DNA of 35,304 bases. Origin: Anaerolineae bacterium (GTDB lineage Bacteria; Chloroflexota; Anaerolineae; Promineifilales; Promineifilaceae). The DNA lies in the NCBI GenBank assembly GCA_024762395.1, contig JANTHP010000007.1, forward strand, positions 1 through 35,304, given 5' to 3'. The notes under the pieces are model-generated. The model did not search any database. It saw only the letters and a list, made by a program, of their open reading frames with translations, and had not been told where the DNA came from. Both the position numbers and the translations under genes were made by a program. This document shows, piece after piece, positions 7,532 to 16,800 of the stretch; within the stretch, counting starts at the first letter, position 1, and each line of letters starts with the position of its first letter.

Positions 7532-9025
7532 TCAAGCATTCATATTAGAACGTAACTGTCCCTGATCAGCCACAACCCGGCCGATAAACGTGCGTTCAAC
7601 CGCCGGTTCCAACGCTCTCGCTTGCTGCTTCAACGCCGCCAGACGCCGTTCCTCAGCCCGATTCAACTGCCACAAAACAAACCGCACCCGCTTCGACATC
7701 GCCGTAGACATATTCCACATCAACCGCGCCCCCAACACCGCGTCGTCTTCCGCCAACGCCAGCAGCTTTTCCCGGTTAATCGTCAACAGCGTAACCCCTT
7801 CCGGCCCGGCAATCAAATCGGCGCTTCGCTTTTCCTTGTCAAACAGCGCCAATTCACCCGTAATTTGGCCGGGGTGCAAATTAGCCATATGCTGCATCTT
7901 GTGATGCGAATGGAGATGAGGGTCTATGCCATCCGGGTCCTTCCATACCTCAACCACCCCGTTTTGGATGATAAACAACTCCTCACCCTCATCGGCGGCA
8001 TGGACGATGACCTGGCCCGGCTTAAATTCCTTCCGCTGCAATTGAGCCGCCAACCGGGTGCGCTGCGCCAGATTCAAATCATTACCAATCGCCGAATGCG
8101 CTAAAAACTGCGCCGTTTCATTGATTTCCACTAACTCATCTTCAGCTACCGGCGTATAAAGCTGGTCGCTAAAGCGCGGCAGGCCCAGATAGGAGGCCAC
8201 CTGGCGGCGGGTAATATCCGGCGTTTCAAAATGGGGCCAATGGCCCGCTTTGGGGATGATGCGTAAATCAGCCTGCGGCCATTCGTCAGCTACCACGCCC
8301 GCATCCCGCAGTGGAACCGTGTTATCTTCTGCGCCCCACAAAATCAGGGTGGGCGTTTCAATTTTGTTCAAACGGCCGCTTAAATCATTTTCCCGCATCG
8401 CCGTAAAACATTCAGCCCGCACCTTGCCCTGCCCCGGCCGCCGCGCATCGTGCCGGATGTGTTCATAATCCGCGCGGGTAATGCCGGAGCGTTCTGCAAA
8501 CGAAACAGGGCGCATCAATCGGTCCGTAAGCCCTACAACCGTGCGCTCCACCGAAGAAACCAGCAAACTGCCCAACCCAAACCGTTCCATCATCGTGATG
8601 GGGGAAATGAGCAGGTTGATGGATGTTGAAAGACGGCCGCTTATCGTCGGACTAAGCAGCACCATTCTTTCCACCAGGGCCGGGTGCGTCAGCGCCAATG
8701 TGACGCTGGTCATGCCGCCCATCGAATGCCCCACCAACACCACCGGGCCGTCGCTGACCTCTTCAATTAAATCGGCCAATAATTCGACGTAGGCGGGAAT
8801 GGTGGTGCGTTCTTTTAACGGGGGAGATTGGCCGTATCCGGGCAAATCAACAGCAATGCAGTGGAAGCGCTGCGCCAGCAGTCCCAGTAAGGGGGATGTG
8901 GCGTACCAGGAGCTTGACCAGCCATGAATGAGCAAGGCAACTTGCCGCCCCGGTTTACCCGCTTCAACGGCATGAATTTTTTGGTTTCCAATAAAATAAT
9001 CGCGTTCTGAATATGCTTGTTCCAT
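7532..9025 (-). CDS. Alpha/beta-hydrolase fused to a cyclic-nucleotide-binding domain
   Basis: This 497-residue protein has two domains. Residues about 1-285 form an alpha/beta-hydrolase: oxyanion segment LLIHGWSSSWY, nucleophile elbow GHSMGG with S101, acid D234 (WGAEDNTVP) and H262 (AGHWPHFE). Residues about 315-440 form a cNMP-binding beta-barrel (FKPGQVIVHAADEGEELFIIQNGVVEV) with a phosphate-binding-cassette-like GELALFDKEKRSADL. A C-terminal helix-rich tail follows. No DNA-binding helix-turn-helix is seen, so the cyclic nucleotide probably controls the hydrolase or its location rather than transcription. The substrate is unknown. I chose ATG 9025, with AGAGG 7 bases upstream, over an in-frame ATG at 9058. 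It is monocistronic. Confidence 0.9.
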   Translation of the reverse strand: MEQAYSERDYFIGNQKIHAVEAGKPGRQVALLIHGWSSSWYATSPLLGLLAQRFHCIAVDLPGYGQSPPLKERTTIPAYVELLADLIEEVSDGPVVLVGHSMGGMTSVTLALTHPALVERMVLLSPTISGRLSTSINLLISPITMMERFGLGSLLVSSVERTVVGLTDRLMRPVSFAERSGITRADYEHIRHDARRPGQGKVRAECFTAMRENDLSGRLNKIETPTLILWGAEDNTVPLRDAGVVADEWPQADLRIIPKAGHWPHFETPDITRRQVASYLGLPRFSDQLYTPVAEDELVEINETAQFLAHSAIGNDLNLAQRTRLAAQLQRKEFKPGQVIVHAADEGEELFIIQNGVVEVWKDPDGIDPHLHSHHKMQHMANLHPGQITGELALFDKEKRSADLIAGPEGVTLLTINREKLLALAEDDAVLGARLMWNMSTAMSKRVRFVLWQLNRAEERRLAALKQQARALEPAVERTFIGRVVADQGQLRSNMNA

Positions 9026-9180
9026 TACACAACCTCTACGCTCTGATGATGACATCATACGCGAAATTAGTACTATTTATGATAAATGAGGCGTGAAAAT
9101 GGGGGAATGGGGGAATTGTACTGTCGTTCCACACTCCGCGCGGAATGCAGTTTGGCGGCACACTGCGCCCGCCTGTCGGC

Positions 9181-9209
9181 TTGACACATAATTTCCCCTT
9201 CGCTAAAAT
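9181..9209 (+). promoter_or_regulatory. Promoter of the toxin-antitoxin operon
   Basis: TTGACA (9181-9186) and TAAAAT (9204-9209) are separated by 17 bases, a near-consensus sigma-70 promoter 32 bases before the antitoxin start. Confidence 0.85.
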
Positions 9210-9226
9210 GGCTATATAGATAGCCA
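9209..9226. promoter_or_regulatory. Inverted repeat operator of the toxin-antitoxin operon
   Basis: TGGCTAT and ATAGCCA form 7-base arms around ATAG directly after the -10 box. Phd/YefM antitoxins repress their own operons at such repeats. Binding is inferred from position. Confidence 0.75.
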
Positions 9227-9241
9227 TGCAAGGAGGCGCTT

Positions 9242-9544
9242 GTGGGAACAATAAGAACAAATTACTCAATTGCTGAAACACGCAACCAATTTGCCGCTTT
9301 GGTGCGCGATGTGGAAGAAAAAAAACGTGCCATAAAAATAACGCGTCGGGGAAAACCTGTTGCTGTTATTCTCTCTGCTGATGAATATCAACGGATGCAG
9401 CGCAGCAGCGCTCAAAAGGGGTTTTGGGAAGCGTATCAGGAATGGCGCATCGCATGGCAAGCCGATGATTTGTCCGTTGACGATGATGTTTGGGGCGATG
9501 TACGTGATAAATCGCTCATGCCAGAGGAAATTGTATGGGACTAA
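9242..9544 (+). CDS. Phd/YefM family antitoxin
   Basis: This 100-residue protein has the family N-terminus, YSIAETRNQFAALVRDVEE, then KITRRGKPVAVILSADEYQRM, which together form the dimeric DNA-binding domain (about residues 6-55). The C-terminal 45 residues are acidic and aromatic-rich and would wrap around the toxin. The start is GTG 9242 with AAGGAGG 5 bases upstream. It overlaps the toxin gene by 10 nt, a usual arrangement for translational coupling. It probably represses its own promoter at the 9209-9226 inverted repeat. Confidence 0.9.
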   Translation: MGTIRTNYSIAETRNQFAALVRDVEEKKRAIKITRRGKPVAVILSADEYQRMQRSSAQKGFWEAYQEWRIAWQADDLSVDDDVWGDVRDKSLMPEEIVWD

Positions 9545-9960
9545 AATATTTGCTTGACGCCAACATTATTTCAGAGCCAATGAAGCCGCGTCCCAATACC
9601 AATGTACAAGATTCTCTACGGCACAAATGGATGGAAACGGCCGTACCCGCCATTGTCTGGCATGAACTTCTATATGGCTTACACCGCCTCTCCGATTCCA
9701 GGCGCAAACGCGCCATCGCCGATTATTTGTATACCGTTGTTCAAAACGAACTGGAGATTTTGCCGTATGATAAATTGGCTGCCGAGTGGTTGGCTGAGGA
9801 ACGGGCGCGTTTGACACAAATCGGCCGTCCGCCCCCCTACGCCGATGCTCAAATTGCGGCGATTGCAATCGCAAATGATTTGACTTTAGTTACGCGCAAT
9901 ACAAACGACTTTCTTCAATTTGATGGTCTTACCATCGAAAATTGGTTTGATAAGAATTAG
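9535..9960 (+). CDS. vapC: PIN-domain ribonuclease toxin, VapC type
   Basis: This 141-residue PIN-domain protein has the expected acidic active-site residues: D8 (YLLDANIISE), E44 (VWHELLYGL), D104 (YADAQIAAIA) and D125 (TRNTNDFLQF). Such toxins cleave tRNA or rRNA when the antitoxin is degraded. The start ATG 9535 lies inside the end of the antitoxin gene. A strong palindromic hairpin begins one base after the stop codon. Confidence 0.92.
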   Translation: MGLKYLLDANIISEPMKPRPNTNVQDSLRHKWMETAVPAIVWHELLYGLHRLSDSRRKRAIADYLYTVVQNELEILPYDKLAAEWLAEERARLTQIGRPPPYADAQIAAIAIANDLTLVTRNTNDFLQFDGLTIENWFDKN

Positions 9961-9961
9961 C

Positions 9962-9994
9962 AGGTGCGTCGCACTTGCCAAGTGCGACGCACCT
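9962..9994. terminator. 33-nt palindrome between convergent genes, TTGCCAA centre
   Basis: Perfect 16-base arms (AGGTGCGTCGCACTTG and complement) flank a single C. It separates the vapC stop from the end of the convergent alpha-2-macroglobulin gene. It would fold strongly in RNA from either strand. The T run is short, so its action as a terminator is likely but not certain. It belongs to the TTG(C/G)CAA-centred palindrome family. Confidence 0.75.
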
Positions 9995-10006
9995 TTAAGG
10001 GGGGAA

Positions 10007-13000
10007 CTACTCGGAAATGGTGAACAACATGCCGTCGGCACGGCCGTTTACCTCCGCAAAAAAGGCTTCTCGTGCAAACGTGGGCGGAACCTGGTACTCG
10101 CCAGGGATGTTGGTTTGCAGATAGTATGTGTACTGGTACGTCCCGGCCGGCAGGAAATTGGACATGAATATGACCTTTTCGTCGCGGTATTCAATGCGGT
10201 TAAAGTACCACCAACCCCAGTAGCCCCAGCGATAGTCCGTATCCGTCCGCGTTGTCTGGCTGCCAAACCCGCTGGCGCTTGTTTCTAAACCGGGGTCAAT
10301 GGCCTCGGCTCCGGCGGGGATTGGGTCTTCCACAACGGCATAAAGCAAATCATTGGGGGCGACAATAGTCAGCTCCACGCGCACGCGCTGCCCGGCCTGG
10401 ATTTGGGTGATGGGTTCACAACGTTCAACTTCCGGGTCGCATTCGGCGTCATAGTAGGCGCGCTGGACAGTAATGCCCCGGCTGATGGCGCTGATGTTGG
10501 CGGCGTTGATGTAGCTGTTGAGATGAGCAGTGTAGTAGAGACGGCCGTTCCCCGCCCCATGCTCAAAGTCCAAAAAATTCACCTCATCCGTCAGCAGTTC
10601 ACCCATCGGAACCGAGAGCGATTCGTTGTCCAGCATATTTTCCAGCGAGAAGTGACCTTCCGTTTGCGTTTCAGTATTCACATTCAGGCGATAATCAAAA
10701 TCCGCATCCAGTTCGCCGGTTGCCAGCATCCAGTTGGTGAGCGCGTAGATGCTCCAGGCCGTTTCGTGCCCCGTTGACCAATGCTGCGCCGTCCGGGCAG
10801 ACATTAGCCAGCGTACAGCATTTGGCCCCATCAGATTGCCCGGTTCGATTTGGGCCAGTGCGTTGATGACGACGGCCGTTCCCCGCACATCGCTGTTCAG
10901 ATTGCGGTAATCATGGCTGGCATCCTCCCAATGTGCGCCCGTTGCGCTCATGATGGCTGAATCACTCAGGTAAGCGACAAGCATGCCAATGTTATCTGAA
11001 CTGCTGTCATTCAGATGGAAGGCCAACGCCAGCAGCGCTTTGGCATAGGGATCAAGCAGGTCAAGATGTTCAGTCATCAAAGCCTCGGCATCGCTGTCAA
11101 CAAAGACGCCGGCTTCGGCCAGAACGTAGAGGTAGAAGGCTTGCCGGTTAATTTCATGCGATTCGGTCAGTTTAGCGGCGTCTTGCAGTCGGTTTTCAAC
11201 GTAGATGGCGGCGCGGTCAATAACGGCCGTATCCACCGCATATCCCGCCTGTTCCGCCTTCGTCAACGCCAACAGAGCATACGCCGACAGCCACGGCTCG
11301 CTCTGTTCACTGTAGCACCACCCCCAGCCGCCGTTGCTGTGAATCGCCTCTTCCAACAGCGCGATTTCCTCGCGGATAAGGCCATCCAACTCTTGGGCTA
11401 AATCCGGTTCATTCAACCCCAATTCAGCGATAGCGCGGGCCGTTGCCACATTGGGCAGCAGCAAATCCGTAGCCGAATAGGGGCAGATGATGGGCCAATC
11501 TCGATTGGCGGCTTCCAGCGCATCCAGCATGGCCGCCGCCAGTGAGGGACTCAGCGTCACATCAACGGATCCGCGCCGCGTATCCACGCCATCGGGCAGT
11601 AAAACAGCCTCCACGCGGCGGCCTTGCGAGTATAGCAAGCCTGACGTGCCCACGATGTCCCGCCCCGCGTAGCGGTAGACGGGAATGAGCTGGTCCGGCC
11701 CTTCGCCAAAAGTGGGCTTGGTGGCGTCGCTGTAGCCGCCCCCTTCCACGCGGAAGGTGAGGTCGGCAAAGCGCACATCTTCCACTTCTGCCTGCCATTG
11801 GACGAGTTGACGGCCGTTTCCCGCAATTGTCACCGTCTGTTCAGCAGAATCAGCCAAACTCAATCCGAACGCCTCCAGACTCACCGTTGCTTCAATCGTG
11901 CCGCCGGTATTGTTATTGACGATGGTTCCAATTTGCAGCACATCGCCGACGGTGAGGAAGCGGGGCGTTTGCGGGCGCAGCATCAGCGGCAGCGTGGCGA
12001 TTATATCGCTGCTGGATTGGCCTACCAGCGAATCGCCGGTCGCTGCTTTGGCGCTCAACCGCCACGTTGTCAAGTTATCCGGCAGCGGAATTTCGGCGAC
12101 GGCCTGCCCGTTGGCGTCGGTGGCGATGTGGGCCGTCCAGTAGGCCGTGTCGCGGAAATCTTTACGCACATCGGCGCCCTCTTCGTCTTCGGCGGCGCGG
12201 CTTAGGGCCGCTTCGGCCATGCCGTCGCCGCCGCCGCCGCCCAGCCCGCCACCTTCCAGCGGAATCTCAACTTCCAGCCCTTCGCCGGAGATGATGAGGC
12301 CGGAGCCGATGCGGCTGCGGTAGGGTTGGCGGGCGTAGAAAGCGTCCATGATGTCGGGCGCGTTGTCCTCTTTCAAGGTCAAGACGGCCAAATCTACCAA
12401 TGCCAATGACAAATCGGCGGAGACGGGTTGGCCCAGATAATTGGTGACTTTGATATCGAAGACGGCCGTTTCCTGCGGCGCAAAAAAGTCATTCCGAGGC
12501 GTCAATTCCACATTCAACGCCAACTGTTCCGGCGAAACAACCAGTTCCGTAATCCCTAACCGCATATCGGCGTAAGGATAGTCGTCGGTCTCGGGCCGGA
12601 ACGGTTTCATGGCCACTACAGAAACATGCACATTGGGCGCATACTCCGGCGGGATGGGGATGTCCAACACATCGCTGCCCGTTTGCAGGGTAACGACGCG
12701 CTGTTCCAGCAGTTCGCCCCGTTCGATGGTCAGCCACGCCTTAATCGGCCCGGCAAACGGCGATTGCACCAGGATGCGGGCCGTATCGCCGGGGGCGTAT
12801 TCCTCCTGGTCGGGCAGCAAATCCATCCGTTTTGCATGTGGATCGCTGCGCCAGCCAAAATAGCGGGAACTGATTGCCCATAGAGTCGTGCTGCTGGTGT
12901 GCGTGCGCCCGCTGCTGTCGGCGACGGTGGCGACGGCCAGATATGTGCCGCCTTCCGGGGGGACAAAATCGGCGGCGGCTTTGCCTTGCGCGTCGGTTGT

Positions 13001-16000
13001 GACTTGGGCGCGGGTAATTTCGGTGTCCACCGGCTCCCAACGGGTGCGGTAGATGTTGTATTGGGTGTCGCGGATGCGGTTCCATTCGCGCCGGTAGAAC
13101 ACGACTTCGACGTCTTGATTGCCGACGGTTTGCCCATCCCAATCAACAGTGAGCAAATTAACGCTGGCGGTTTTTTCGGCAGTGGCGATGTAGTCGTTGG
13201 GGGTAATGCCGACGTAGGTTTCGGCGGCGTGGAAGATGATCTCGGCGCGGGCAGCGACGGGGAAGTTGGCTAAATCGTTGACGACGGCTTCGACGGTGAC
13301 TTTGCGGCTGCCCTCTTCGGCGTTTTGGAGCAGGTCGGCGGGCAAGGTGATGATGAGACGGCCGTTACTATCCGTCATCCCATCCCCATCTATCACATAA
13401 CTGCCCAGCGCGCTGCCACCGCCGGGGCCAAAAAGGCCGTAATCGTAGTAGAAAAAGTCGCCGTTATCGCTAAAGCTGTAGTAGGGGCCGGGAACGCGCA
13501 TCCGGTAGACGTCTTCATATGCTGTCCAATGGACTTCCAAATCGGTGGCTGGGCCGCCGAAGAAGTAGCTGGCGTCCAGGGTGACGTTTACCGTCTCGCC
13601 GCGCAGCAGTTCCGGTTGGTCGGCGGTCATGTTGAGCAGGAATTCCGGTTTGCGGTATTCGGCGATGGTGAATTGGCGCGAGGCGTTGAAGTTGCCCTGG
13701 TGGATGGCGAATTGATAGGTTCCTAAATCCACGTTGTCGGGGATGACGTATTCGCCGTTGAAGGTGCCGTCGGGGTCAATGACGACGTTGAATGTTTCGT
13801 CCAGGCCGCCTTCGTTGAAGTAGAAGGCGGCGGAAAGGGTGACCTGGAGCTTGGTTTCGGTGGGGAGGGTGTAACGGCCGTAACCCGTATCGCGCACAAT
13901 CCCTTTGAAGAAAACAGTGTCGCCGGGGCGGTAGATGGGGCGGTCGGTGTAAATGTAAGCAAAGGCGGGCGGTTCGGCGCCGGTGTCGGCGGTCAAGCCA
14001 AATGCCCAGGGGCGGATGCCCTCGTCCCAAACGCTGGCCCCGATGCCGAAGCCGTCTTCGCCGGGACTGCCGCTGACGACAATTGCGCCGCGCAGGTAAT
14101 CGCTCATGGGGGTGGTAAATGTAGCAAACCCGTTGTCGTCGGAAACGGCCGTGCCCACACGCGCCCCATCTCGATTATATAAAACCAGATTGCGCCCGCC
14201 GAGCGGCTGGCCGGAGCGAAGCTCTGTTACCCAAACATGCGTTGCCCCGAACATCTCCTTCACGACGATGTTGGTATCGCCCACGATGAGCAGGTTGCTT
14301 TGATTTTGCCAATACAGCTCGTCGCGCGTCGTTTCCGGCGAACTGAGCCGAAGCAGATAAACGCCGGTGGGCAGCGCCGCCCCGCCATCGGCCAACGGCA
14401 GCGTGTAGACGCCGGTCGAGCCGCGCGGCGTGTCCGGCGTTATCGTCCAACTGCGGTCAGGTTCGACCGAAGGGCGATAATCTGTCACGTTGTAGGGATC
14501 GTTGACAAGGGTCATAGGCAGGCCCAGGTTATATAAACTAACATCCAGGCGCGAAACATTGCGGTTGATGATGTTGACTTCGGTGGCGATGTTGTTGCTG
14601 ACTTGGGAAATGCGTTGGGGTAAGTTGAAGGAGGCGATGGGCGTGCCTTCGGGGGTGCGGAAGCGCAGCACATAATCTTGCCCCAATCTGTTGCCATACG
14701 GGTCGGCGGCGTCGCCGGGGATGACGACGGTGTATTCAACGTCGGTTTCCAGCGCAAAGTCGAGGTATAGTTCGGTTCCGCCAGGGGTGTAAACATTGTA
14801 GTTGATGTGGGTTGGCTGGGGGGTGATTTGGATACGGCCGTCCAGCGTATTCCAATCCATTGGCGAAGCAAAACGGATGGAAACGCCCCGCTGCCACCGG
14901 TCGGCCAGTTGGTTTTGGCTGGGCTGTGTGGAGGTGACGGCGGGGTAGGGCACGGTGTAGAAGCCGCTGACGGTATCCCGGTCTAAATTGGCCTGTCCGT
15001 TGGCGGAGCGGGCGGAAACGGCCACGCCAACCTGGTAGCCGGCTGCCAAATCGAGCATTTGCCGGGGGGTGATGGTGAGAACGCGGTCGTTGTCGCTCCA
15101 TTCATAGGTCAGGCTGGCGGTTGAATTGGTGGAGCGGAGGGAAACGGCCGTTTCTGTGCTGGCTCTATCCATCGGCATGTTAAATGTAATCGTCACCGGC
15201 CCTTCCGGGCTGACTAATCGAGCGCCATTTTCCGGCTCAATGCTGACTACGCTGGGGCGCAGTGTCGTAAACTGCCACTCATACGTATCGGCCAATACGC
15301 CTTCGGTAATATCTTCCAATCCGGCGGCGATGCGGGCTGTGTAAGTCGTGGCTCCGGCAAACGACGTATCCGGCACAAAGCGGTAAATGCTGGTGGAAAT
15401 CCATTCACCTTTGCCCTCTACGGCCGGTTCAATGGTGAGCGGCTGGGGCAAATCGGCTTGCTGACCGCTGCTGACCAGCGGCACGACGGGGCGGTTAAAC
15501 AAAACCGTAATCGCGCCATCTGTCTGGACGCCGGTCATGCCGTCTTCAGGAATGACCTGGCTTACTTCCAGATAGCCTACTGTTTGCAATTGCAGATCGG
15601 CGGCGCTTTGCAGGGCCATGCCGTTGGCGCTTTTGGCGTTTTCGCCGATGCGTACCCGATATTGCTGCTGGCGTTCCAAATTGGCGCTGGGGGTGAAGAT
15701 GAGGGTGTCGGGGCGGGGCCAGCTAAAGCTGCCGCTGGCGGCTGGTTCGATGTTGAAGGCGGCTTCAACGGAGTCTTGGTCCATTGGCTGGTCAAAGCGC
15801 ACGGTGACGGCGCCGTTGAGCAGGGTTTCTTCGCCTGGGGCGGGGCTGCTGTAGACGACCTGGGGCGGCCAATCTATGTTTTCCGGATCAATGGCTGCGG
15901 CTGGTTGGGGAACGGCCGTTGCCGTTGGTTCAGGCGCTGGCGTGGCGGCTTCCTGGCTGGGTAATCTTTCCGGCACAATGGCGGTGGGGATGGGGGTAGG

Positions 16001-16084
16001 CAGCGGTTCTTCTTTTTTACACGCGGCCAGGATAACGGACAGAATGAGCAGGGATAGACTGATTCGCACAAGTTGTTTACGCAT
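10007..16084 (-). CDS. Alpha-2-macroglobulin family lipoprotein lacking the thioester
   Basis: This protein has 2025 residues. It starts with a lipoprotein signal (MRKQLVRISLSLLILSVILA-AC, lipobox cysteine C22), then a Pro/Ala-rich linker and several Ig-like domains with VVYSSPAPGEE/VTVRFDQPMD patterns. The MG2-like signature YIYTDRPIYRPGDTVFFKG lies in the middle, and the alpha-alpha-barrel domain near the end (GWGWCYSEQSEPWLSAYALLAL). Where the thioester motif CxEQ should be, the sequence reads ICPYSATDLLLPN (C1534), so no Gln is available to form the bond. Bacterial relatives are surface or periplasmic protease traps; this one may act without covalent capture. I chose ATG 16084 because it gives the lipoprotein signal; an upstream extension to 16237 does not. 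A 54-residue gene lies upstream on the same strand. Confidence 0.92.
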   Translation of the reverse strand: MRKQLVRISLSLLILSVILAACKKEEPLPTPIPTAIVPERLPSQEAATPAPEPTATAVPQPAAAIDPENIDWPPQVVYSSPAPGEETLLNGAVTVRFDQPMDQDSVEAAFNIEPAASGSFSWPRPDTLIFTPSANLERQQQYRVRIGENAKSANGMALQSAADLQLQTVGYLEVSQVIPEDGMTGVQTDGAITVLFNRPVVPLVSSGQQADLPQPLTIEPAVEGKGEWISTSIYRFVPDTSFAGATTYTARIAAGLEDITEGVLADTYEWQFTTLRPSVVSIEPENGARLVSPEGPVTITFNMPMDRASTETAVSLRSTNSTASLTYEWSDNDRVLTITPRQMLDLAAGYQVGVAVSARSANGQANLDRDTVSGFYTVPYPAVTSTQPSQNQLADRWQRGVSIRFASPMDWNTLDGRIQITPQPTHINYNVYTPGGTELYLDFALETDVEYTVVIPGDAADPYGNRLGQDYVLRFRTPEGTPIASFNLPQRISQVSNNIATEVNIINRNVSRLDVSLYNLGLPMTLVNDPYNVTDYRPSVEPDRSWTITPDTPRGSTGVYTLPLADGGAALPTGVYLLRLSSPETTRDELYWQNQSNLLIVGDTNIVVKEMFGATHVWVTELRSGQPLGGRNLVLYNRDGARVGTAVSDDNGFATFTTPMSDYLRGAIVVSGSPGEDGFGIGASVWDEGIRPWAFGLTADTGAEPPAFAYIYTDRPIYRPGDTVFFKGIVRDTGYGRYTLPTETKLQVTLSAAFYFNEGGLDETFNVVIDPDGTFNGEYVIPDNVDLGTYQFAIHQGNFNASRQFTIAEYRKPEFLLNMTADQPELLRGETVNVTLDASYFFGGPATDLEVHWTAYEDVYRMRVPGPYYSFSDNGDFFYYDYGLFGPGGGSALGSYVIDGDGMTDSNGRLIITLPADLLQNAEEGSRKVTVEAVVNDLANFPVAARAEIIFHAAETYVGITPNDYIATAEKTASVNLLTVDWDGQTVGNQDVEVVFYRREWNRIRDTQYNIYRTRWEPVDTEITRAQVTTDAQGKAAADFVPPEGGTYLAVATVADSSGRTHTSSTTLWAISSRYFGWRSDPHAKRMDLLPDQEEYAPGDTARILVQSPFAGPIKAWLTIERGELLEQRVVTLQTGSDVLDIPIPPEYAPNVHVSVVAMKPFRPETDDYPYADMRLGITELVVSPEQLALNVELTPRNDFFAPQETAVFDIKVTNYLGQPVSADLSLALVDLAVLTLKEDNAPDIMDAFYARQPYRSRIGSGLIISGEGLEVEIPLEGGGLGGGGGDGMAEAALSRAAEDEEGADVRKDFRDTAYWTAHIATDANGQAVAEIPLPDNLTTWRLSAKAATGDSLVGQSSSDIIATLPLMLRPQTPRFLTVGDVLQIGTIVNNNTGGTIEATVSLEAFGLSLADSAEQTVTIAGNGRQLVQWQAEVEDVRFADLTFRVEGGGYSDATKPTFGEGPDQLIPVYRYAGRDIVGTSGLLYSQGRRVEAVLLPDGVDTRRGSVDVTLSPSLAAAMLDALEAANRDWPIICPYSATDLLLPNVATARAIAELGLNEPDLAQELDGLIREEIALLEEAIHSNGGWGWCYSEQSEPWLSAYALLALTKAEQAGYAVDTAVIDRAAIYVENRLQDAAKLTESHEINRQAFYLYVLAEAGVFVDSDAEALMTEHLDLLDPYAKALLALAFHLNDSSSDNIGMLVAYLSDSAIMSATGAHWEDASHDYRNLNSDVRGTAVVINALAQIEPGNLMGPNAVRWLMSARTAQHWSTGHETAWSIYALTNWMLATGELDADFDYRLNVNTETQTEGHFSLENMLDNESLSVPMGELLTDEVNFLDFEHGAGNGRLYYTAHLNSYINAANISAISRGITVQRAYYDAECDPEVERCEPITQIQAGQRVRVELTIVAPNDLLYAVVEDPIPAGAEAIDPGLETSASGFGSQTTRTDTDYRWGYWGWWYFNRIEYRDEKVIFMSNFLPAGTYQYTYYLQTNIPGEYQVPPTFAREAFFAEVNGRADGMLFTISE

Positions 16085-16237
16085 GATGTTAAAATCTCCG
16101 ATACGCACCAAAAAAGGCTCCAACCCATTGTGAATGTATGATAACAAAATGGGGCGGTTAACGGCAAGGAGGCGTAGGAGATTTGGCGGGGAAGAGGCGG
16201 TGTAGGGGAGGGGAACGGCCGTTTCCCTCCCCATCAA

Positions 16238-16402
16238 TCATTTGTCCTGTAAACGGCGCGACTGTTCCGCCCGCTTTTCCAGCGAACTAACCCGTTTAGA
16301 CAAAGTTTGTAAATGCAAAATGATTTGACCGATGGCTTGCTCCGCCGTCAGTTTGTCCCGTTCCCAAAGCTTGATAATTTGTTGTAAATCGTAGGCGCTC
16401 AT
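16238..16402 (-). CDS. Small coiled-coil protein, unknown function
   Basis: This 54-residue protein (MSAYDLQQIIKLWERDKLTA...) is predicted by eye to be all helix, with leucines in heptad spacing in the second half (ILHLQTLSKRVSSLEKR). ATG 16402 has AGAGGG 4 bases upstream; an in-frame ATG at 16435 lies within a palindromic element and lacks one. It is 153 nt upstream of the alpha-2-macroglobulin gene and could share its transcript. I do not recognise a family. Confidence 0.65.
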   Translation of the reverse strand: MSAYDLQQIIKLWERDKLTAEQAIGQIILHLQTLSKRVSSLEKRAEQSRRLQDK

Positions 16403-16417
16403 AGTTCCCTCTGTAAA

Positions 16418-16467
16418 CGTAGAACGATTTGGCAAATCGTTCTGCCCGATTTACCAAATCAGGCTAC
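16418..16467. repeat. Nested palindromes with TTGGCAA centre
   Basis: AGAACGATTTG and its complement flank a single G (16421-16443). GATTT/AAATC follows at 16448-16460, and outer CGTAG (16418-16422) pairs with CTACG (16463-16467). The whole could fold as a small branched structure. It lies just upstream of the 54-residue gene. Confidence 0.65.
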
Positions 16468-16662
16468 GGTTTTCATCCTTCGTGGCGGGCAACTGCCCAT
16501 AGTCCTTCTTGAAAGGAATTGATGACACTGGCTGATAAGCCGGGTTTAGTTGCATGACTGCTTGACAAAGACGTTGGCGCATGACAAAATTGATTAGACA
16601 TTTTATCCGCCAACGTATTTGTATTTTATACGTTAGAGAATTAAATGTCAATACCATATTGC

Positions 16663-16692
16663 AAAAAAGGCCGATTTTGAACGAAATCGGCC
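16663..16692 (-). terminator. Intrinsic terminator of the HTH gene pair
   Basis: On the minus strand GGCCGATTT, loop CGTTCA and AAATCGGCC form a perfect 9-bp stem followed by six T. It lies 109 bases after the stop of the DUF7662-HTH gene. Confidence 0.85.
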
Positions 16693-16695
16693 GTT

Positions 16696-16783
16696 CCGGG
16701 GGTCTTTGGATAAGAGTTGACAAATTTCATCAGTGCCTCGTTTTACACGAGTACCATAGGAAAATTTGTCAACTCTCCCCCGG
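16696..16783. repeat. Long-armed inverted repeat with TTGACAAATTT core
   Basis: Perfect 15-base arms AGAGTTGACAAATTT (16713-16727) and its complement (16762-16776) are enclosed by CCGGGGG (16696-16702) and CCCCCGG (16777-16783). The loop has its own small stem CTCGT/ACGAG. It lies between the terminator and the HTH gene stop. A similar element with a related core is at 34929-34986. Confidence 0.75.
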
Positions 16784-16800
16784 AATATTGAGAGGATACG

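Larger units (their letters stand above)
16403..16800. other. Gene-free region rich in inverted repeats
   Basis: No gene is convincing here; a 90-codon minus-strand frame (16451-16723) has no ribosome-binding site and overlaps a terminator. The region holds a TTGGCAA-centred palindrome cluster (16418-16467), an inverted repeat with arms ACGTTGGCG (16571-16579) and CGCCAACGT (16608-16616), a minus-strand terminator (16663-16692) and a long-armed inverted repeat (16696-16783). Confidence 0.7.

Noticed and set aside
12067-13726. Several plus-strand open frames inside the alpha-2-macroglobulin gene
   Set aside because: They are antisense shadows caused by GC-rich codon use; none has a start site or domain.
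16451-16723. Minus-strand open frame of 90 codons
   Set aside because: No ribosome-binding site or recognisable pattern, and it spans a minus-strand intrinsic terminator and palindromes.
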